A stretch of 64,000 nt of DNA from Paramylibacter ulvae (GCF_014652655.1 NZ_BMZF01000010.1:1-64000), one strand, 5' to 3'; counted from the stretch's first letter, positions 50,691 to 60,732 are shown. Notes: generated by a model not told the origin, from the letters alone. A program made the numbers and translations.

Positions 50691-51598
50691 TGCGCGGGCT
50701 TGATAAAGGTGCCGTTGTTTAATTCACTAATCGCCGTGCGTAATTCATCGCGTGTGTTCATCACAATTGGGCCATGCCACGCAACGGGTTCCTCGATCGG
50801 TTTGCCAGAAATGAGCAAAAATCGAATGCCTTCTTCACCCGCTTGCACGGTGACGCTGTCACCTGTGTCAAATTTCACCAATGTGCGGTTGCCCGACATA
50901 TCGCGAATGTTAACTTCTTGGCCGAACACCTCTTTTTCCAGCAAAACACCTGTAGGGGTGGAGGCATAATCAAACATGCCTGATCCCTCAAACACATAGG
51001 CGAATGCCTTGCGATAGGTATCGACAGGAAATGTTTTTTTCACACCCGCTGGCACAAAAATATCCAGATATTGTGGATCGGCGGCGATGCCATCAACAGG
51101 GCCGGTTTTGCCCCAGAATGATCCTACGATGACCTTCACCACGGTTCCGTCATCCTCTTGGATCACGGGGATTTCCTTGGCTTCGACGTCTTGGTAACGC
51201 GGTGCGGTCATTTTTAAATCTGATGGCAAGTTCGCCCAAAGTTGAAAGCCATGCATTTGCCCATTCGCGTTACCACGGGGCATTTCTTGGTGCATGATAC
51301 CAGACCCAGATGTCATCCATTGGATATCACCCGCGCCAAGCGTACCGGTATTGCCAAGGCTGTCGCCATGATCGACCTCGCCCGACAGGACATAGGTAAT
51401 GGTTTCTATCCCGCGATGGGGATGCCATGGAAATCCGTTTTCATAACCGCTCGGATCTTCGTTGCGAAAATCGTCGAACAGCAGAAATGGATCAAGCGAG
51501 GTTGGATCGTGAAACCCAAATGCGCGGTGCAATGATACGCCAGCGCCCTCCATCGTGGGTTGGGCAAGGCTGGTTGATTTTACAGGACGTACAGACAT
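50687..51598 (-). CDS. Pirin-family bicupin protein
   Basis: 303 residues from ATG 51598. Metal site: FLLFDDFRNEDPSGYENGFPWHPHRGIETITYVLSGEVDHGDSLG gives the HxH...H...E ligands of pirins in the N-terminal cupin. The second cupin (residues 165-285) is degenerate. Some pirins have quercetinase activity, others act as redox sensors. Substrate unknown. Confidence 0.93.
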   Translation of the reverse strand: MSVRPVKSTSLAQPTMEGAGVSLHRAFGFHDPTSLDPFLLFDDFRNEDPSGYENGFPWHPHRGIETITYVLSGEVDHGDSLGNTGTLGAGDIQWMTSGSGIMHQEMPRGNANGQMHGFQLWANLPSDLKMTAPRYQDVEAKEIPVIQEDDGTVVKVIVGSFWGKTGPVDGIAADPQYLDIFVPAGVKKTFPVDTYRKAFAYVFEGSGMFDYASTPTGVLLEKEVFGQEVNIRDMSGNRTLVKFDTGDSVTVQAGEEGIRFLLISGKPIEEPVAWHGPIVMNTRDELRTAISELNNGTFIKPAH

Positions 51599-51771
51599 AG
51601 TTGTGTTCCTTTCATATGTGAGCTTGCCACAGAGATAGCGCATCAGCGATAATTTTTACATTAAATACATGGAAATGCAGTGTTGCGACACTGGAAACGA
51701 TGCGATCTGTCGGAATTGGTATTGCAATCATATCTCGTGTTTATCAGGCTGTGAAAAACAGGAGAGATTTC

Positions 51772-52731
51772 ATGAAAATAGGATTTATCGGGCTTGGGAA
51801 TGTTGGGGGTAAACTTTCGGGTAGTTTGCTGAGAAACGGATTTGATTTAGCGGTACATGATTTAAATGCGGATTTGGTCGCGGGGTTTGTCGAACGCGGT
51901 GCCAAGGCGGGTGAAAGCCCTGCGCAATTGATGCGCGATTGTGACGTTGTGATTACCTGCCTCCCATCACCGGCGGCCTGTGCGGTTGTGGTTGAGGGCG
52001 ACAATGGTTTGTTGCAATCTATTGGGGCGGGCAAAATCTGGCTTGAAATGTCAACAACCGATGAAGCAGAGGTTAAACGTCTGGGTGCCAAGGTGATCGC
52101 AGCAGGTGGTGCGGCGGTGGATTGCCCCGTGTCGGGTGGGTGCCATCGCGCCGATACAGGCAACATTAGTATTTTTGCGGGATGTGATCGCGCCACCTTT
52201 GAACGGGTTTTGCCGATCCTGACCACATTGGGACGACGCGTATTGCACACGGGTGATTTGGGTACAGCGTCGGTGTTAAAAGTGCTTACCAACTATCTCG
52301 CAACCGCCAATTTGATCACGGTGTGCGAAGCATTGACCGTTGCCAAAGGTGCGGGAATGGATTTGAACACTGCATACGAGGCGATGGCGATTTCGTCGGG
52401 CACCAGTTTTGTGCATGAAACCGAAGGCCAAGTAATCCTGAACGGATCGCGTGACATCAGTTTCACAATGGATCTGGTATTGAAAGACATTGGATTGTTC
52501 CAAGACGTAGCGGATCGTGCAGGCGTGCCATTGGAAATGAACCCCTTGATGATTAAAATATTCAAGGATGGCATTGCGCGATTTGGCGAGCGCGAATTAT
52601 CACCCAACATTATCAAACGTTTGGAACAGGCCACTGGGTTGGACATCACGGCACCAGGGTTCCCCGCAGAAATGACAGATGATGAACCCGAAGAACAGGG
52701 GTACGAGGTGATCCCAACAGGGCGGGGTTAA
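51772..52731 (+). CDS. NAD(P)-dependent beta-hydroxyacid dehydrogenase
   Basis: 319 residues from ATG 51772 (AGGAGA six bases upstream). Rossmann motif GFIGLGNVGGKLSGSLL, substrate motif DCPVSGGCHRADTGN and the catalytic Lys in SVLKVLTNYLATANL. 3-Hydroxyisobutyrate dehydrogenase type. It could oxidise 3-hydroxyisobutyrate, tartronate or a similar acid. A C-terminal tail (MTDDEPEEQGYEVIPTGRG) is polar and unusual in length. Confidence 0.9.
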   Translation: MKIGFIGLGNVGGKLSGSLLRNGFDLAVHDLNADLVAGFVERGAKAGESPAQLMRDCDVVITCLPSPAACAVVVEGDNGLLQSIGAGKIWLEMSTTDEAEVKRLGAKVIAAGGAAVDCPVSGGCHRADTGNISIFAGCDRATFERVLPILTTLGRRVLHTGDLGTASVLKVLTNYLATANLITVCEALTVAKGAGMDLNTAYEAMAISSGTSFVHETEGQVILNGSRDISFTMDLVLKDIGLFQDVADRAGVPLEMNPLMIKIFKDGIARFGERELSPNIIKRLEQATGLDITAPGFPAEMTDDEPEEQGYEVIPTGRG

Positions 52732-53033
52732 CCGCGCCCCTGCTTTTTCTTTACGGCGCGATCCTTGATAATGCCAATCGCGTTGCGAAATCCAAGAGCG
52801 GCGAGCATTCCAAGCATGATCGCAGGCACATCAAGTGCCTGTGTCATTGGTGGAAGCGAGAGCAACAATTGCAAAACGTACCAAATCACAAGCGCCACCA
52901 AGGCGATCGCCAGAACGTAGAACACGCTGCGTTTTAACAGCGCGGTTTCGCGCATATTCCCAAAACGCTCGAGCAAGAAGACCAGTGCAATTGTGATGGC
53001 GAAACTGGCGGCGATGATTTGATAAAATGTCAT
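52728..53033 (-). CDS. Small membrane protein, unknown function
   Basis: 101 residues from ATG 53033. Three membrane segments: residues 4-20, 38-60, 72-86. A positively charged C-terminus (KDRAVKKKQGRG) places it in the cytosol. No family is recognised. It converges with the dehydrogenase (4-bp overlap). Confidence 0.6.
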   Translation of the reverse strand: MTFYQIIAASFAITIALVFLLERFGNMRETALLKRSVFYVLAIALVALVIWYVLQLLLSLPPMTQALDVPAIMLGMLAALGFRNAIGIIKDRAVKKKQGRG

Positions 53034-53138
53034 GGCGCATCCATGCCGACCATACACAGAATTGTCAAATAAATCTGAATTGACCCTGCAATCATCCCCG
53101 CGTTAGGGTGGAGTGAAATTGCAAAAAGGAATGGCAAA

Positions 53139-53582
53139 ATGCGCTATGTGCATACGATGGTCCGTGTGAGCGATCTGGATGAATCACTGGATTTTTGGAT
53201 CAATAAATTTGGGTTGACGGAAACGCGGCGCAAGGAAGTGCCCGCTGGAAAATTCACCCTGATTTTTCTGGCTGCACCCGCAGATGAAACGACATCGCGC
53301 GAAACGGCAGCGCCTGAATTGGAATTGACATATAACTGGGACAGTGATGAAAAATTAGAAACGGGTCGTAGCTGGGGGCATCTGGCGTACCGTGTTGATA
53401 ATATTTATGAAACCTGTCAGCGACTGGCCGATGCGGGTGTTGTCATCAACCGCCCACCGCGCGATGGATATATGGCGTTTGTTAAATCGCCTGACAATAT
53501 TTCCATTGAATTGATCCAAGAAGGTGACGCATTGCCCGCGGCCGAACCTTGGGCATCGATGGAAAATATTGGCGATTGGTGA
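53139..53582 (+). CDS. gloA: Lactoylglutathione lyase (glyoxalase I) family protein
   Basis: 147 residues; AAGGA precedes the ATG by 8 nt. Metal ligands of GloA: His5 in RYVHTMVRV, Glu in LELTYNWD, His in WGHLAYRVDN and Glu in ISIELIQ. It detoxifies methylglyoxal using glutathione. The pattern FYTRVLGM... reads FWINKFGLTETRR here, a small variation. Confidence 0.88.
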   Translation: MRYVHTMVRVSDLDESLDFWINKFGLTETRRKEVPAGKFTLIFLAAPADETTSRETAAPELELTYNWDSDEKLETGRSWGHLAYRVDNIYETCQRLADAGVVINRPPRDGYMAFVKSPDNISIELIQEGDALPAAEPWASMENIGDW

Positions 53583-53676
53583 TCGGGCGCACTTATTTAC
53601 AAAATTAATCCGCCCTTTGGATTTTGGAAAACGGCGAACCTGTGGTTAAATCCACGGGTTCTTTTATGGTGGTGCT

Positions 53677-54672
53677 ATGCGTTCCTTGACCAAGCCAAAT
53701 CCAGAATTTATTTTTGATCCCGCGGCGCAGGTGGCTGCGCTGCGCGCGCATCGTGATCGCGTGCACGCAGATCCTGCCAATAGCCGCCAAATCCCCGATG
53801 TGGGGCAGGCGGGGCATGTTTTGATCGCCACATGGAATATCGCAAATTTTGGTCAGCATAAACGGCGTGATATTGATATTGCTGTTATCGGTGAAATGAT
53901 CAGTTGGTTTGAAATTATCGCTATCCAAGAGGTTGCGGATAATCTGATTGATTTTGAAAAACTGATCGCGATTCTGCCCAATCATTTTTCATATATTTTT
54001 AATGATAAGGCGGGGAATGGCGAACGTGCGGCCTATGTCTTTGACACGCGGCGTGTATCGTTGGGTGCGAAAATGGGCGAGGTTGGTGTTGTTGAATCTG
54101 ATCGAGATAACATCCATTTTGATGATGTTGACGGGCTGCCTGATCTGGCGTTTCAGGGGTATAACCGCAATCCGCTGTTATGTAGTTTTGAAATCGAAAA
54201 CCATCGTTTGTTGATGGCGAATTGTCATTTGTTATACGGCCCACAGGATAGCGCGCAAAACCGTGCGTTATCGCTTAAACAACGCCAGTTAGAGGCATAT
54301 GCCATTTCGCGCTGGTGTGATTTGCGTCGCAAATCAAAAAACGCATGGACCAAAAATATTATGGCCGTTGGTGATTTCAATTTACCCCATGCAACGGATG
54401 GCGACCCGATTTTTGCGGCATTGTTGGATCGTGGTTTGCGATTGCCCCAACATGAAACGCGAATCCCCACGAATGTTTCGGATTCGCATGATTACGATCA
54501 AATCGCGGTCACGCCCGGTTTGGTGCAACAAACGATTGATACTGGTGTTTTTGATTTTGATGCGGTGGTTTTTGGTGAAATTTGGAACGCAAGTGCACCA
54601 TCATATTGGCGGACCTGTGCAAAATATTATATATCCGATCACCGCCCGTTGTGGATGTTGCTTCAGTTTTGA
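53677..54672 (+). CDS. Endonuclease/exonuclease/phosphatase family protein
   Basis: 331 residues. EEP fold markers: LIATWNIANFG (Asn), IIAIQEVADN (Glu), HLLYGP near 186, MAVGDFNLP (Asp, Asn) and ISDHRPLWM (Asp, His) at the C-terminus. No signal peptide. It may act on DNA, lipids or phosphoesters. The hairpin TTACACGCAGTGCGTGTAA (54706-54724) follows the gene. Confidence 0.9.
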   Translation: MRSLTKPNPEFIFDPAAQVAALRAHRDRVHADPANSRQIPDVGQAGHVLIATWNIANFGQHKRRDIDIAVIGEMISWFEIIAIQEVADNLIDFEKLIAILPNHFSYIFNDKAGNGERAAYVFDTRRVSLGAKMGEVGVVESDRDNIHFDDVDGLPDLAFQGYNRNPLLCSFEIENHRLLMANCHLLYGPQDSAQNRALSLKQRQLEAYAISRWCDLRRKSKNAWTKNIMAVGDFNLPHATDGDPIFAALLDRGLRLPQHETRIPTNVSDSHDYDQIAVTPGLVQQTIDTGVFDFDAVVFGEIWNASAPSYWRTCAKYYISDHRPLWMLLQF

Positions 54673-54867
54673 ACAGTTGCCCAATATTTAGGACATTATT
54701 ACGGATTACACGCAGTGCGTGTAAAAGATCGATAAAATTTTGACGTAACGAAATCAGAGACTTGCCTTATCGCGAAACTTCGTTACCCTCTGCGCATGCT
54801 GTTATGATAGCATGATGACGAAGCTGCGAGGAACGCAAAATGTTCCCGTATCCTAGGGAGGAATTTA

Positions 54868-55950
54868 ATGGAACGTCGGAAATTTTTAACGGGCGCTGCT
54901 GTTGCTGGCGCCGCAACAACTCTTGCTGCACCATCCGTGGCGCAAGGCAAAATCGAGATGGCTTTGGTATCTACATGGCCACGTGATTTTCCAGGTTTGG
55001 GTCTGCCAGCGCAACGTTTTGCTGCACGTATTCAAGAACTGACAGATGGTGAAATTCAAGTAACATATTACGCCGCTGGCGAACGTGTTGGTGCATTTGA
55101 TAGCTTTGACGAAGTTGCCTCTGGTAACGCACAAGGTTACATCGGTGCGGACTACTACTGGAAAGGTAAACACCCTGGTTTTGCGGCGTTTACGGCAATT
55201 CCATTTGGTTTGACATACACAGAAATGGACGCATGGACGCGTTATGCGGGTGGTCAAGAATTGTGGGATGAATTGGGCGCGGAATTTGGCGTTAAAGCTC
55301 TCGCAATGGGTAACACCGGCGTTCAAATGGGCGGTTGGTTCAACAAAGAAATCAACAGCCTTGATGACATGAAGGGCCTGAAAATGCGTATGCCTGGTTT
55401 GGGCGGCGATGTTTTGGCCAAAATTGGCGCATCACCTGTTTCATTGCCTGGTGGTCAAATCTATGAAAACCTTGTTTCTGGCGCGATTGATGCGACAGAG
55501 TGGGTTGGCCCATTCAATGACTACTTCATGAAGTTTTATGAAGCTGCGAAATATTACTATTTCCCAGGGATGCACGAGCCGGGCGCACAGTTGTGTGTTG
55601 GCTTTAACAAAGCGTTCTGGGATGGTTTGTCAGATAATCACAAGGCGATTATCACGGCTGCGGCAGCAGAAGAAAACACCCAAACAATGGCAGAAACAAA
55701 TGCCAACAACGGTGCGTATTTGACACGTTTGATCAATGATCACGGTGTTGAGCTTCGTGAATTTAACGATGACGTTTACGAAGGCTTTGGCGAAGCAGCA
55801 GAAGAAGTGATCGAAGAAGCACGTGATCACTCTGATCTGTCGAAACGCATTTACGACAGCCACCTTAAGGCGCGCGCCGAAATCGGTGCTTGGACTGCGT
55901 TGTCTGACACGGCGTATGTTCAAAAACGTAACCGCGTTTTGAACCGCTAG
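54868..55950 (+). CDS. TRAP transporter substrate-binding protein, DctP type
   Basis: 360 residues. Tat signal MERRKFLTGAAVAGAATTLAAPSVAQ. The mature part has the DctP pattern, VSTWPRDFPGLGLPAQRFAARI, GEIQVTYYAAGERVG, MRMPGLGGDVLAKIGASPVSLPGGQIYENLVSGAIDATEWVGP. It resembles alpha-keto-acid binding TakP proteins (conserved Arg in MRMPG and Glu/Trp in TEWVGP). Periplasmic; delivers ligand to the membrane subunits encoded downstream. Confidence 0.93.
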   Translation: MERRKFLTGAAVAGAATTLAAPSVAQGKIEMALVSTWPRDFPGLGLPAQRFAARIQELTDGEIQVTYYAAGERVGAFDSFDEVASGNAQGYIGADYYWKGKHPGFAAFTAIPFGLTYTEMDAWTRYAGGQELWDELGAEFGVKALAMGNTGVQMGGWFNKEINSLDDMKGLKMRMPGLGGDVLAKIGASPVSLPGGQIYENLVSGAIDATEWVGPFNDYFMKFYEAAKYYYFPGMHEPGAQLCVGFNKAFWDGLSDNHKAIITAAAAEENTQTMAETNANNGAYLTRLINDHGVELREFNDDVYEGFGEAAEEVIEEARDHSDLSKRIYDSHLKARAEIGAWTALSDTAYVQKRNRVLNR

Positions 55951-55972
55951 GTTTTTAGATTAGTGAAATCTG

Positions 55973-56004
55973 GGCCGAGACAGGAAACTGTCTCGGCCTG
56001 TTTT
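55973..56004 (+). terminator. Hairpin between dctP and dctQ
   Basis: GGCCGAGACAG (55973-55983), GAAA loop, CTGTCTCGGCC (55988-55998), then TGTTTT. An 11-bp perfect stem with a stable tetraloop, followed by a short T tract. It probably reduces read-through, or protects the dctP message, so that binding protein exceeds the permease. Confidence 0.8.
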
Positions 56005-56043
56005 CGAAACGCAATCAACTCTGTTGTGAATCAGGAGTGTTTT

Positions 56044-57027
56044 ATGGCGACGACAACGTCACCTGTTTCGACAGGACTTTTTTCTAACCCTTTGTTTATT
56101 CGTGCGCTTGGCTGGTCAAATTTGGCGGTCATGTTTGCGTTTTTGGCAAATACATTTGCAACCTTTTGGATCGGATTGCCTGGTTCATCGTTTAGCGGTG
56201 GTGCCGTGGCGATCATGCAAATGTTGCTTTACCCCGCGGCCGTGATCATCGCGATCATGTTGGTGCTGCGCAGTTCTGATCGCACCCTGCGCCAAGACAG
56301 TTTTCGCATATCCGACATGAATGTATTTTTCATTCGTGCAGCATTCTGGATTGTCTTGTTGATCGGACTGGTCGATTCCGTAATCTCGTTCTTACGGATC
56401 GAAGAATTGTTGCTGCCACTTGTTGGCGAAGAGTTAGAAAAAAACCTTATCCGTCCACTGTTTCGCGGCCCATACGTGCATGTGCCGTTGATGGTTTTGG
56501 GTATAATCATCGCAATGTTTACCAAAACCAAAGGGTTTCATTGGTTGGCATTGCTGATCGTGGTCGCTGAATTATTGATCGTTATCTTTCGCTTTATCTT
56601 TTCCTATGAACAAGCATTCATGGCCGATTTGGTGCGGTTCTGGTACGGCGCATTTTTCCTGTTTGCCAGTGCGTTTACGTTGCTGGAAGAGGGACATGTT
56701 CGCGTCGATATTTTTTATGCAGGTATGGCGGAAAAAACCAAGGGTTGGATCAACGCGATTGGATCGATGTTTCTGGGCATGACATTGTGCTGGACGATCT
56801 TGATTTTGGGCATGGCGCAAAAGACATCCATCATCAACAGCCCGATTTTGCGGTTTGAAACGACACAATCTGGGTACGGGCTATATGTAAAATATCTGAT
56901 GGCCGGATTTTTGGCGGTATTCGCGATTTCGATGATGATTCAATTTGTCAGTTATCTGATGGGGGCCGTTGCGGATTATCGCGGCGAAGAAGGTAAATAC
57001 GAACCAAACGGTTCAGGAGCACACTAA
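56044..57027 (+). CDS. TRAP transporter small permease, DctQ type (enlarged)
   Basis: 327 residues from ATG 56044 (AGGAG upstream). Usual DctQ proteins are 160-200 residues with four membrane segments; this one has about eight. The canonical DctQ signature LLEEGHVRVDIF is near residue 215, with a long N-terminal membrane extension before it. The stop codon shares one base with the ATG of dctM (TAATG). Confidence 0.88.
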   Translation: MATTTSPVSTGLFSNPLFIRALGWSNLAVMFAFLANTFATFWIGLPGSSFSGGAVAIMQMLLYPAAVIIAIMLVLRSSDRTLRQDSFRISDMNVFFIRAAFWIVLLIGLVDSVISFLRIEELLLPLVGEELEKNLIRPLFRGPYVHVPLMVLGIIIAMFTKTKGFHWLALLIVVAELLIVIFRFIFSYEQAFMADLVRFWYGAFFLFASAFTLLEEGHVRVDIFYAGMAEKTKGWINAIGSMFLGMTLCWTILILGMAQKTSIINSPILRFETTQSGYGLYVKYLMAGFLAVFAISMMIQFVSYLMGAVADYRGEEGKYEPNGSGAH

Positions 57028-59675
57028 TGGAACTGTTTTTCCTACTTATTTTGGTTGTATTAATGGCAACGGCGCTTGGCTCTGGCTATCCCGTTGCGTT
57101 CGCATTACCGGGGTCTTCGATCATTACGATCATGTTGGCGGCGGCGTCTGGATATTTGTTTACAGGTGATTCAACCGCCTATTTCGATCAAGGTGGCGCG
57201 TCACAATGGCTATCCGCTGGGGTCACAAACCTGCGCGGGGTTTATTGGGAACCTGAACGCGATACGTTGATCGCGATCCCGCTGTTTATTTTCATGGGGA
57301 TCATGTTGCAACGATCCAAAATCGCCGAGGATTTGTTGATCACAATGGCCAATCTGTTTGGCCCCGTTCCAGGTGGTTTGGGCATTTCGGTTGTGTTTGT
57401 TGGCGCGCTTTTGGCGGCGACAACGGGGATTGTTGGTGCAACAGTTGTGGCAATGGGCCTGATTTCATTGCCCGCAATGTTGCGCAATAACTATTCACAA
57501 AGCTTGGCCACGGGGACAATCGCGGCTTCGGGCACATTGGGGCAAATTATTCCGCCCTCAATCGTGTTGATTATCCTTGCCGACCAGCTGGCATCAGCCG
57601 CTGATCAGGGTTCGAACCTGCGCAAAGCACTATACAAGGCAAACACGGGTGATCCCGCAATGCCAACCAGTTTTGATGTGGTGTCGACATCCGCGGGTGA
57701 AATGTTCCTTGGTGCGTTTATCCCAGGCTTGGTTCTGGTTGGGCTTTATATGTTGTATATTCTGGTCGCGGCTTGGCTGCGCCCCAACATTGCGCCACCC
57801 GTTGAATACACGGGCAAATATGATCGTGCATTTGCGTTCAAGGTTGTAATTACCTTGGTGCCACCTTTGTTGTTGATCTTCTTGGTTTTGGGTTCGATTA
57901 TGGCAGGGATTGCCACGGTGAACCAAGCGGGTGCGATTGGTGCTGCGGGTGCATTGGTCATGTCTGGCTATCGCTTGCAAGAGGGTAAATCGCGCGCATA
58001 TTGGCCTGCAATCATTTCTGTTGTCAGCATTGTTGCGATTTCACTTATCGTATCCAACTTTGACACCAATATCAAAAATATCAAATCATCCGCCGATATG
58101 CTCGGTGTTACCTTGGCGATTATTGCGACCATTGGTTTGATCACTGGTTTGGTCTGGAGCGGTTATCGCGCGTTGGTTACCGAAAACACTCTCGAAGGTG
58201 TGATGATCGAAACAGCCAAAGCAACATCATTGGTGTTTATCATCCTGTTGGGTGCGGCCATTTTGACGGCGGCATTTCGTGCCTTTGGTGGTGAACATCT
58301 GGTGCGCGAATTTTTAGAAGGCCTGCCAGGCGGGTTCTGGACAAAATTCGTGATCGTCATGGCGGTTATCTTTGTACTGGGCTTTTTCCTTGATTTCATC
58401 GAAATCGCGGTGGTTGTAGTGCCAATCGTTGCACCAATCCTGTTGGCCGATCCATCGGCGAATGTAACGGCCGTTTGGTTGGGTGTTATGATCGGTTTGA
58501 ACATTCAAACATCATTCCTCACGCCTCCATTCGGTTTTGCGCTGTTCTATTTGCGCGGTGTGGCACCGGCTGTGGTGAAAACCATCAATATGTACAAGGG
58601 GGTAATCCCTTATATCCTGTTGCAAATTTTGGCGCTGATCATTGTATCTGCGGCACCACCATTGGTGAACTATCTGCCAAACCGCGTGGCGCTATTGTCG
58701 GAAAACGCACCACCCCCACGTAACCCCAAGCTAAACTATTGTGTTGATCAATACGTCAGCAGCGAAATCGCAACATCGGGTGATGCAATTTTGGCAAGCG
58801 TTGAAAGCGCACGTCAAATTGATCTGACGGCATTGCCACAAAGCATGCAAAAAGATATCGGCGATAGCTTTGATAGCGTCACAGAGGCGATCGCAAAATT
58901 GGGTGAGGCTGAAACGATTTCAACAACCGTAGCGTCCGCATCCGATGGTTTCCGCCCATTGCATTCAGAGGTTCGTGCAATCGAACGTGACATGCGCAGT
59001 TTCGACAATGAAATTGACGAAATTAATGGACGCATGCGTCGTCTAGACGATGAAGATCGCAAGGCAGTGCTACAACACGAAATCGATGAATTGGCAAAGG
59101 AACGCGATGCGTTGGCGCAAACCATTCCATCGGATTGGGATGCCAAGCTGAAAGAATTCCGTGATCTACAAAAGACGGAAACGAGCGCCTATCGCGGATA
59201 TTCATCTGCGGCGAACAAAGGGTACGAGCCGATTGCCCAATTGATGGTTATTTTAGAAGGTAACGAAGATTTCGCCGCGTTGAAACCCGCACTAGAAGAC
59301 TTGCAAAAACGTGTTGGTGTGGATGCGCCAGATGACTTGGTCGATCCCCTAAAAGATCTCTCAAGTGAGTTTAACGCGGTCGAGGGTGCATCTGATGTTG
59401 CTCGCGCAATTTCCAATGCACGCAGCGCTTTGCGTAAACGGACGCCCGAGGTTGAAGATGCGATTGAAGATATGCAAACTGCGATGGCAGAGTTCGAAAC
59501 CCAGATCGTGTGGCGTGCCAGTGCCAAAGAGAAAATTGCACCACAACTTGCCAGTTACGAGGACAGTTTACGCAGCACAATCGGCATTCGGAATCAGGCT
59601 GATTTCACCCGTGATCAAGCGTTATTCGTAGCAGGGTGTCAGGCGCATCACCGTGATATTTCTTTGAACTTCTAA
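57027..59675 (+). CDS. TRAP transporter large permease, DctM type, with 320-residue C-terminal extension
   Basis: 882 residues. The permease part (about 1-555) has the DctM pattern: PGGLGISVVFVGALLAATTGIVGATVVAMGLI, SGTLGQIIPPSIVLI, LDFIEIAVVVVPIVAPIL and SFLTPPFGFALFYLRGVAP. Usual DctM proteins have 430-620 residues. The last 320 residues are soluble and rich in charged heptads (AIERDMRSFDNEIDEINGRMRRL, ELAKERDALAQ), so coiled coils are likely. No known domain is seen there. The histidine kinase gene starts 17 bp later. Confidence 0.92.
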   Translation: MELFFLLILVVLMATALGSGYPVAFALPGSSIITIMLAAASGYLFTGDSTAYFDQGGASQWLSAGVTNLRGVYWEPERDTLIAIPLFIFMGIMLQRSKIAEDLLITMANLFGPVPGGLGISVVFVGALLAATTGIVGATVVAMGLISLPAMLRNNYSQSLATGTIAASGTLGQIIPPSIVLIILADQLASAADQGSNLRKALYKANTGDPAMPTSFDVVSTSAGEMFLGAFIPGLVLVGLYMLYILVAAWLRPNIAPPVEYTGKYDRAFAFKVVITLVPPLLLIFLVLGSIMAGIATVNQAGAIGAAGALVMSGYRLQEGKSRAYWPAIISVVSIVAISLIVSNFDTNIKNIKSSADMLGVTLAIIATIGLITGLVWSGYRALVTENTLEGVMIETAKATSLVFIILLGAAILTAAFRAFGGEHLVREFLEGLPGGFWTKFVIVMAVIFVLGFFLDFIEIAVVVVPIVAPILLADPSANVTAVWLGVMIGLNIQTSFLTPPFGFALFYLRGVAPAVVKTINMYKGVIPYILLQILALIIVSAAPPLVNYLPNRVALLSENAPPPRNPKLNYCVDQYVSSEIATSGDAILASVESARQIDLTALPQSMQKDIGDSFDSVTEAIAKLGEAETISTTVASASDGFRPLHSEVRAIERDMRSFDNEIDEINGRMRRLDDEDRKAVLQHEIDELAKERDALAQTIPSDWDAKLKEFRDLQKTETSAYRGYSSAANKGYEPIAQLMVILEGNEDFAALKPALEDLQKRVGVDAPDDLVDPLKDLSSEFNAVEGASDVARAISNARSALRKRTPEVEDAIEDMQTAMAEFETQIVWRASAKEKIAPQLASYEDSLRSTIGIRNQADFTRDQALFVAGCQAHHRDISLNF

Positions 59676-59691
59676 CTGGAAAACTTGGGCG

Positions 59692-60732
59692 ATGAAAAAG
59701 TCTGTAAAATCGATCCTCAACGGTTTGGTTGTGCCTATCCTGATCGTTGATGGAAAGATGCGTATTTCATATATGAATGCCGCGTCTATGGCGCATTTCC
59801 GTGATGCCAAGGCCGACATGTTAATGAGTGATATTATTGAAAATCAACGCTGTCTTACGGCGACCAAACGTGTGTTGGATGGCGATCCTGAAACACAAGT
59901 CGAAGTGACGTTACAAGGTGTGGTTCCTACGTCATTTCGCGTGAATGTGGCACCGATGACCGTTGAAAGCGAAAAGGATGGGCTGCACGCGATCCTGAGC
60001 TTTGAAGACATTTCGCATATTCGCGAAGCGGAACAAATGCGCCACGATTTTGTTGCCAATGTGAGCCATGAACTCCGCTCGCCACTGACCGCACTGGTCG
60101 GGTTTATTGAAACATTGCAAGGGCCAGCCAAGGGTGATGCCAACGCCGCAGAGCGGTTTTTGGGCATGATGGAACGTGAATCTGATCGGATGGCACGCCT
60201 GATTAATGACCTGTTGTCATTGTCCAAATTACAAGCGCGCGAACGCGATGTTCCATCTGCGATTGTCGATATTGCTGATGTGATCAATGAAATCGTTATC
60301 TCATTTGGCGGTGCGAACGATCATTTGCGTGAACGCATCAAAGTGTCCATTACCAAGGGTGAAACAATGGTTGTTGGGGATAAAAATGAGTTGGGGCAGG
60401 TGTTTCAAAACCTGATTGAAAATGCGGTGAAATACAGCCCCGATGGATCAAATGTTGTGGTTACCGCCTCTTTTTCCGAAAAATCGGATGATTATGTATG
60501 TGTCTGTGTGACCGATCAGGGTGATGGAATCGACCCTGTACATATTCCGCGCCTGACCGAACGGTTTTATCGCATCGACAAAGGACGGTCGCGCGCGATT
60601 GGGGGCACGGGGCTTGGGCTGGCGATTGTGAAACACATTTTAATTCATCATCGCGGATCGCTCAAAATCAAAAGCAAACTGGGTGAGGGCAGCACGTTTT
60701 CGGTTTACCTCCCCGCGGCCAAGAACAGATAA
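59692..60732 (+). CDS. Soluble PAS-domain histidine kinase, PhoR-like
   Basis: 346 residues with no membrane segment. PAS-like domain near 10-105 (VPILIVDGKMRISYMNAASMAHF), HisKA with the phospho-His in FVANVSHELRSPLTALVGFIETL (near 126), and HATPase with N box LIENAVKYSP, G1 DQGDGI and G2 GTGLGLAIVKHIL. The sequence is PhoR-like, but pst genes are absent. It is downstream of dctM by 16 bp and may be co-transcribed with the transporter. Confidence 0.9.
   Translation: MKKSVKSILNGLVVPILIVDGKMRISYMNAASMAHFRDAKADMLMSDIIENQRCLTATKRVLDGDPETQVEVTLQGVVPTSFRVNVAPMTVESEKDGLHAILSFEDISHIREAEQMRHDFVANVSHELRSPLTALVGFIETLQGPAKGDANAAERFLGMMERESDRMARLINDLLSLSKLQARERDVPSAIVDIADVINEIVISFGGANDHLRERIKVSITKGETMVVGDKNELGQVFQNLIENAVKYSPDGSNVVVTASFSEKSDDYVCVCVTDQGDGIDPVHIPRLTERFYRIDKGRSRAIGGTGLGLAIVKHILIHHRGSLKIKSKLGEGSTFSVYLPAAKNR

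Noticed and set aside
53605-53985. 126-codon minus-strand frame before the EEP gene
   Set aside because: Antisense to the start of the EEP gene; no domain.
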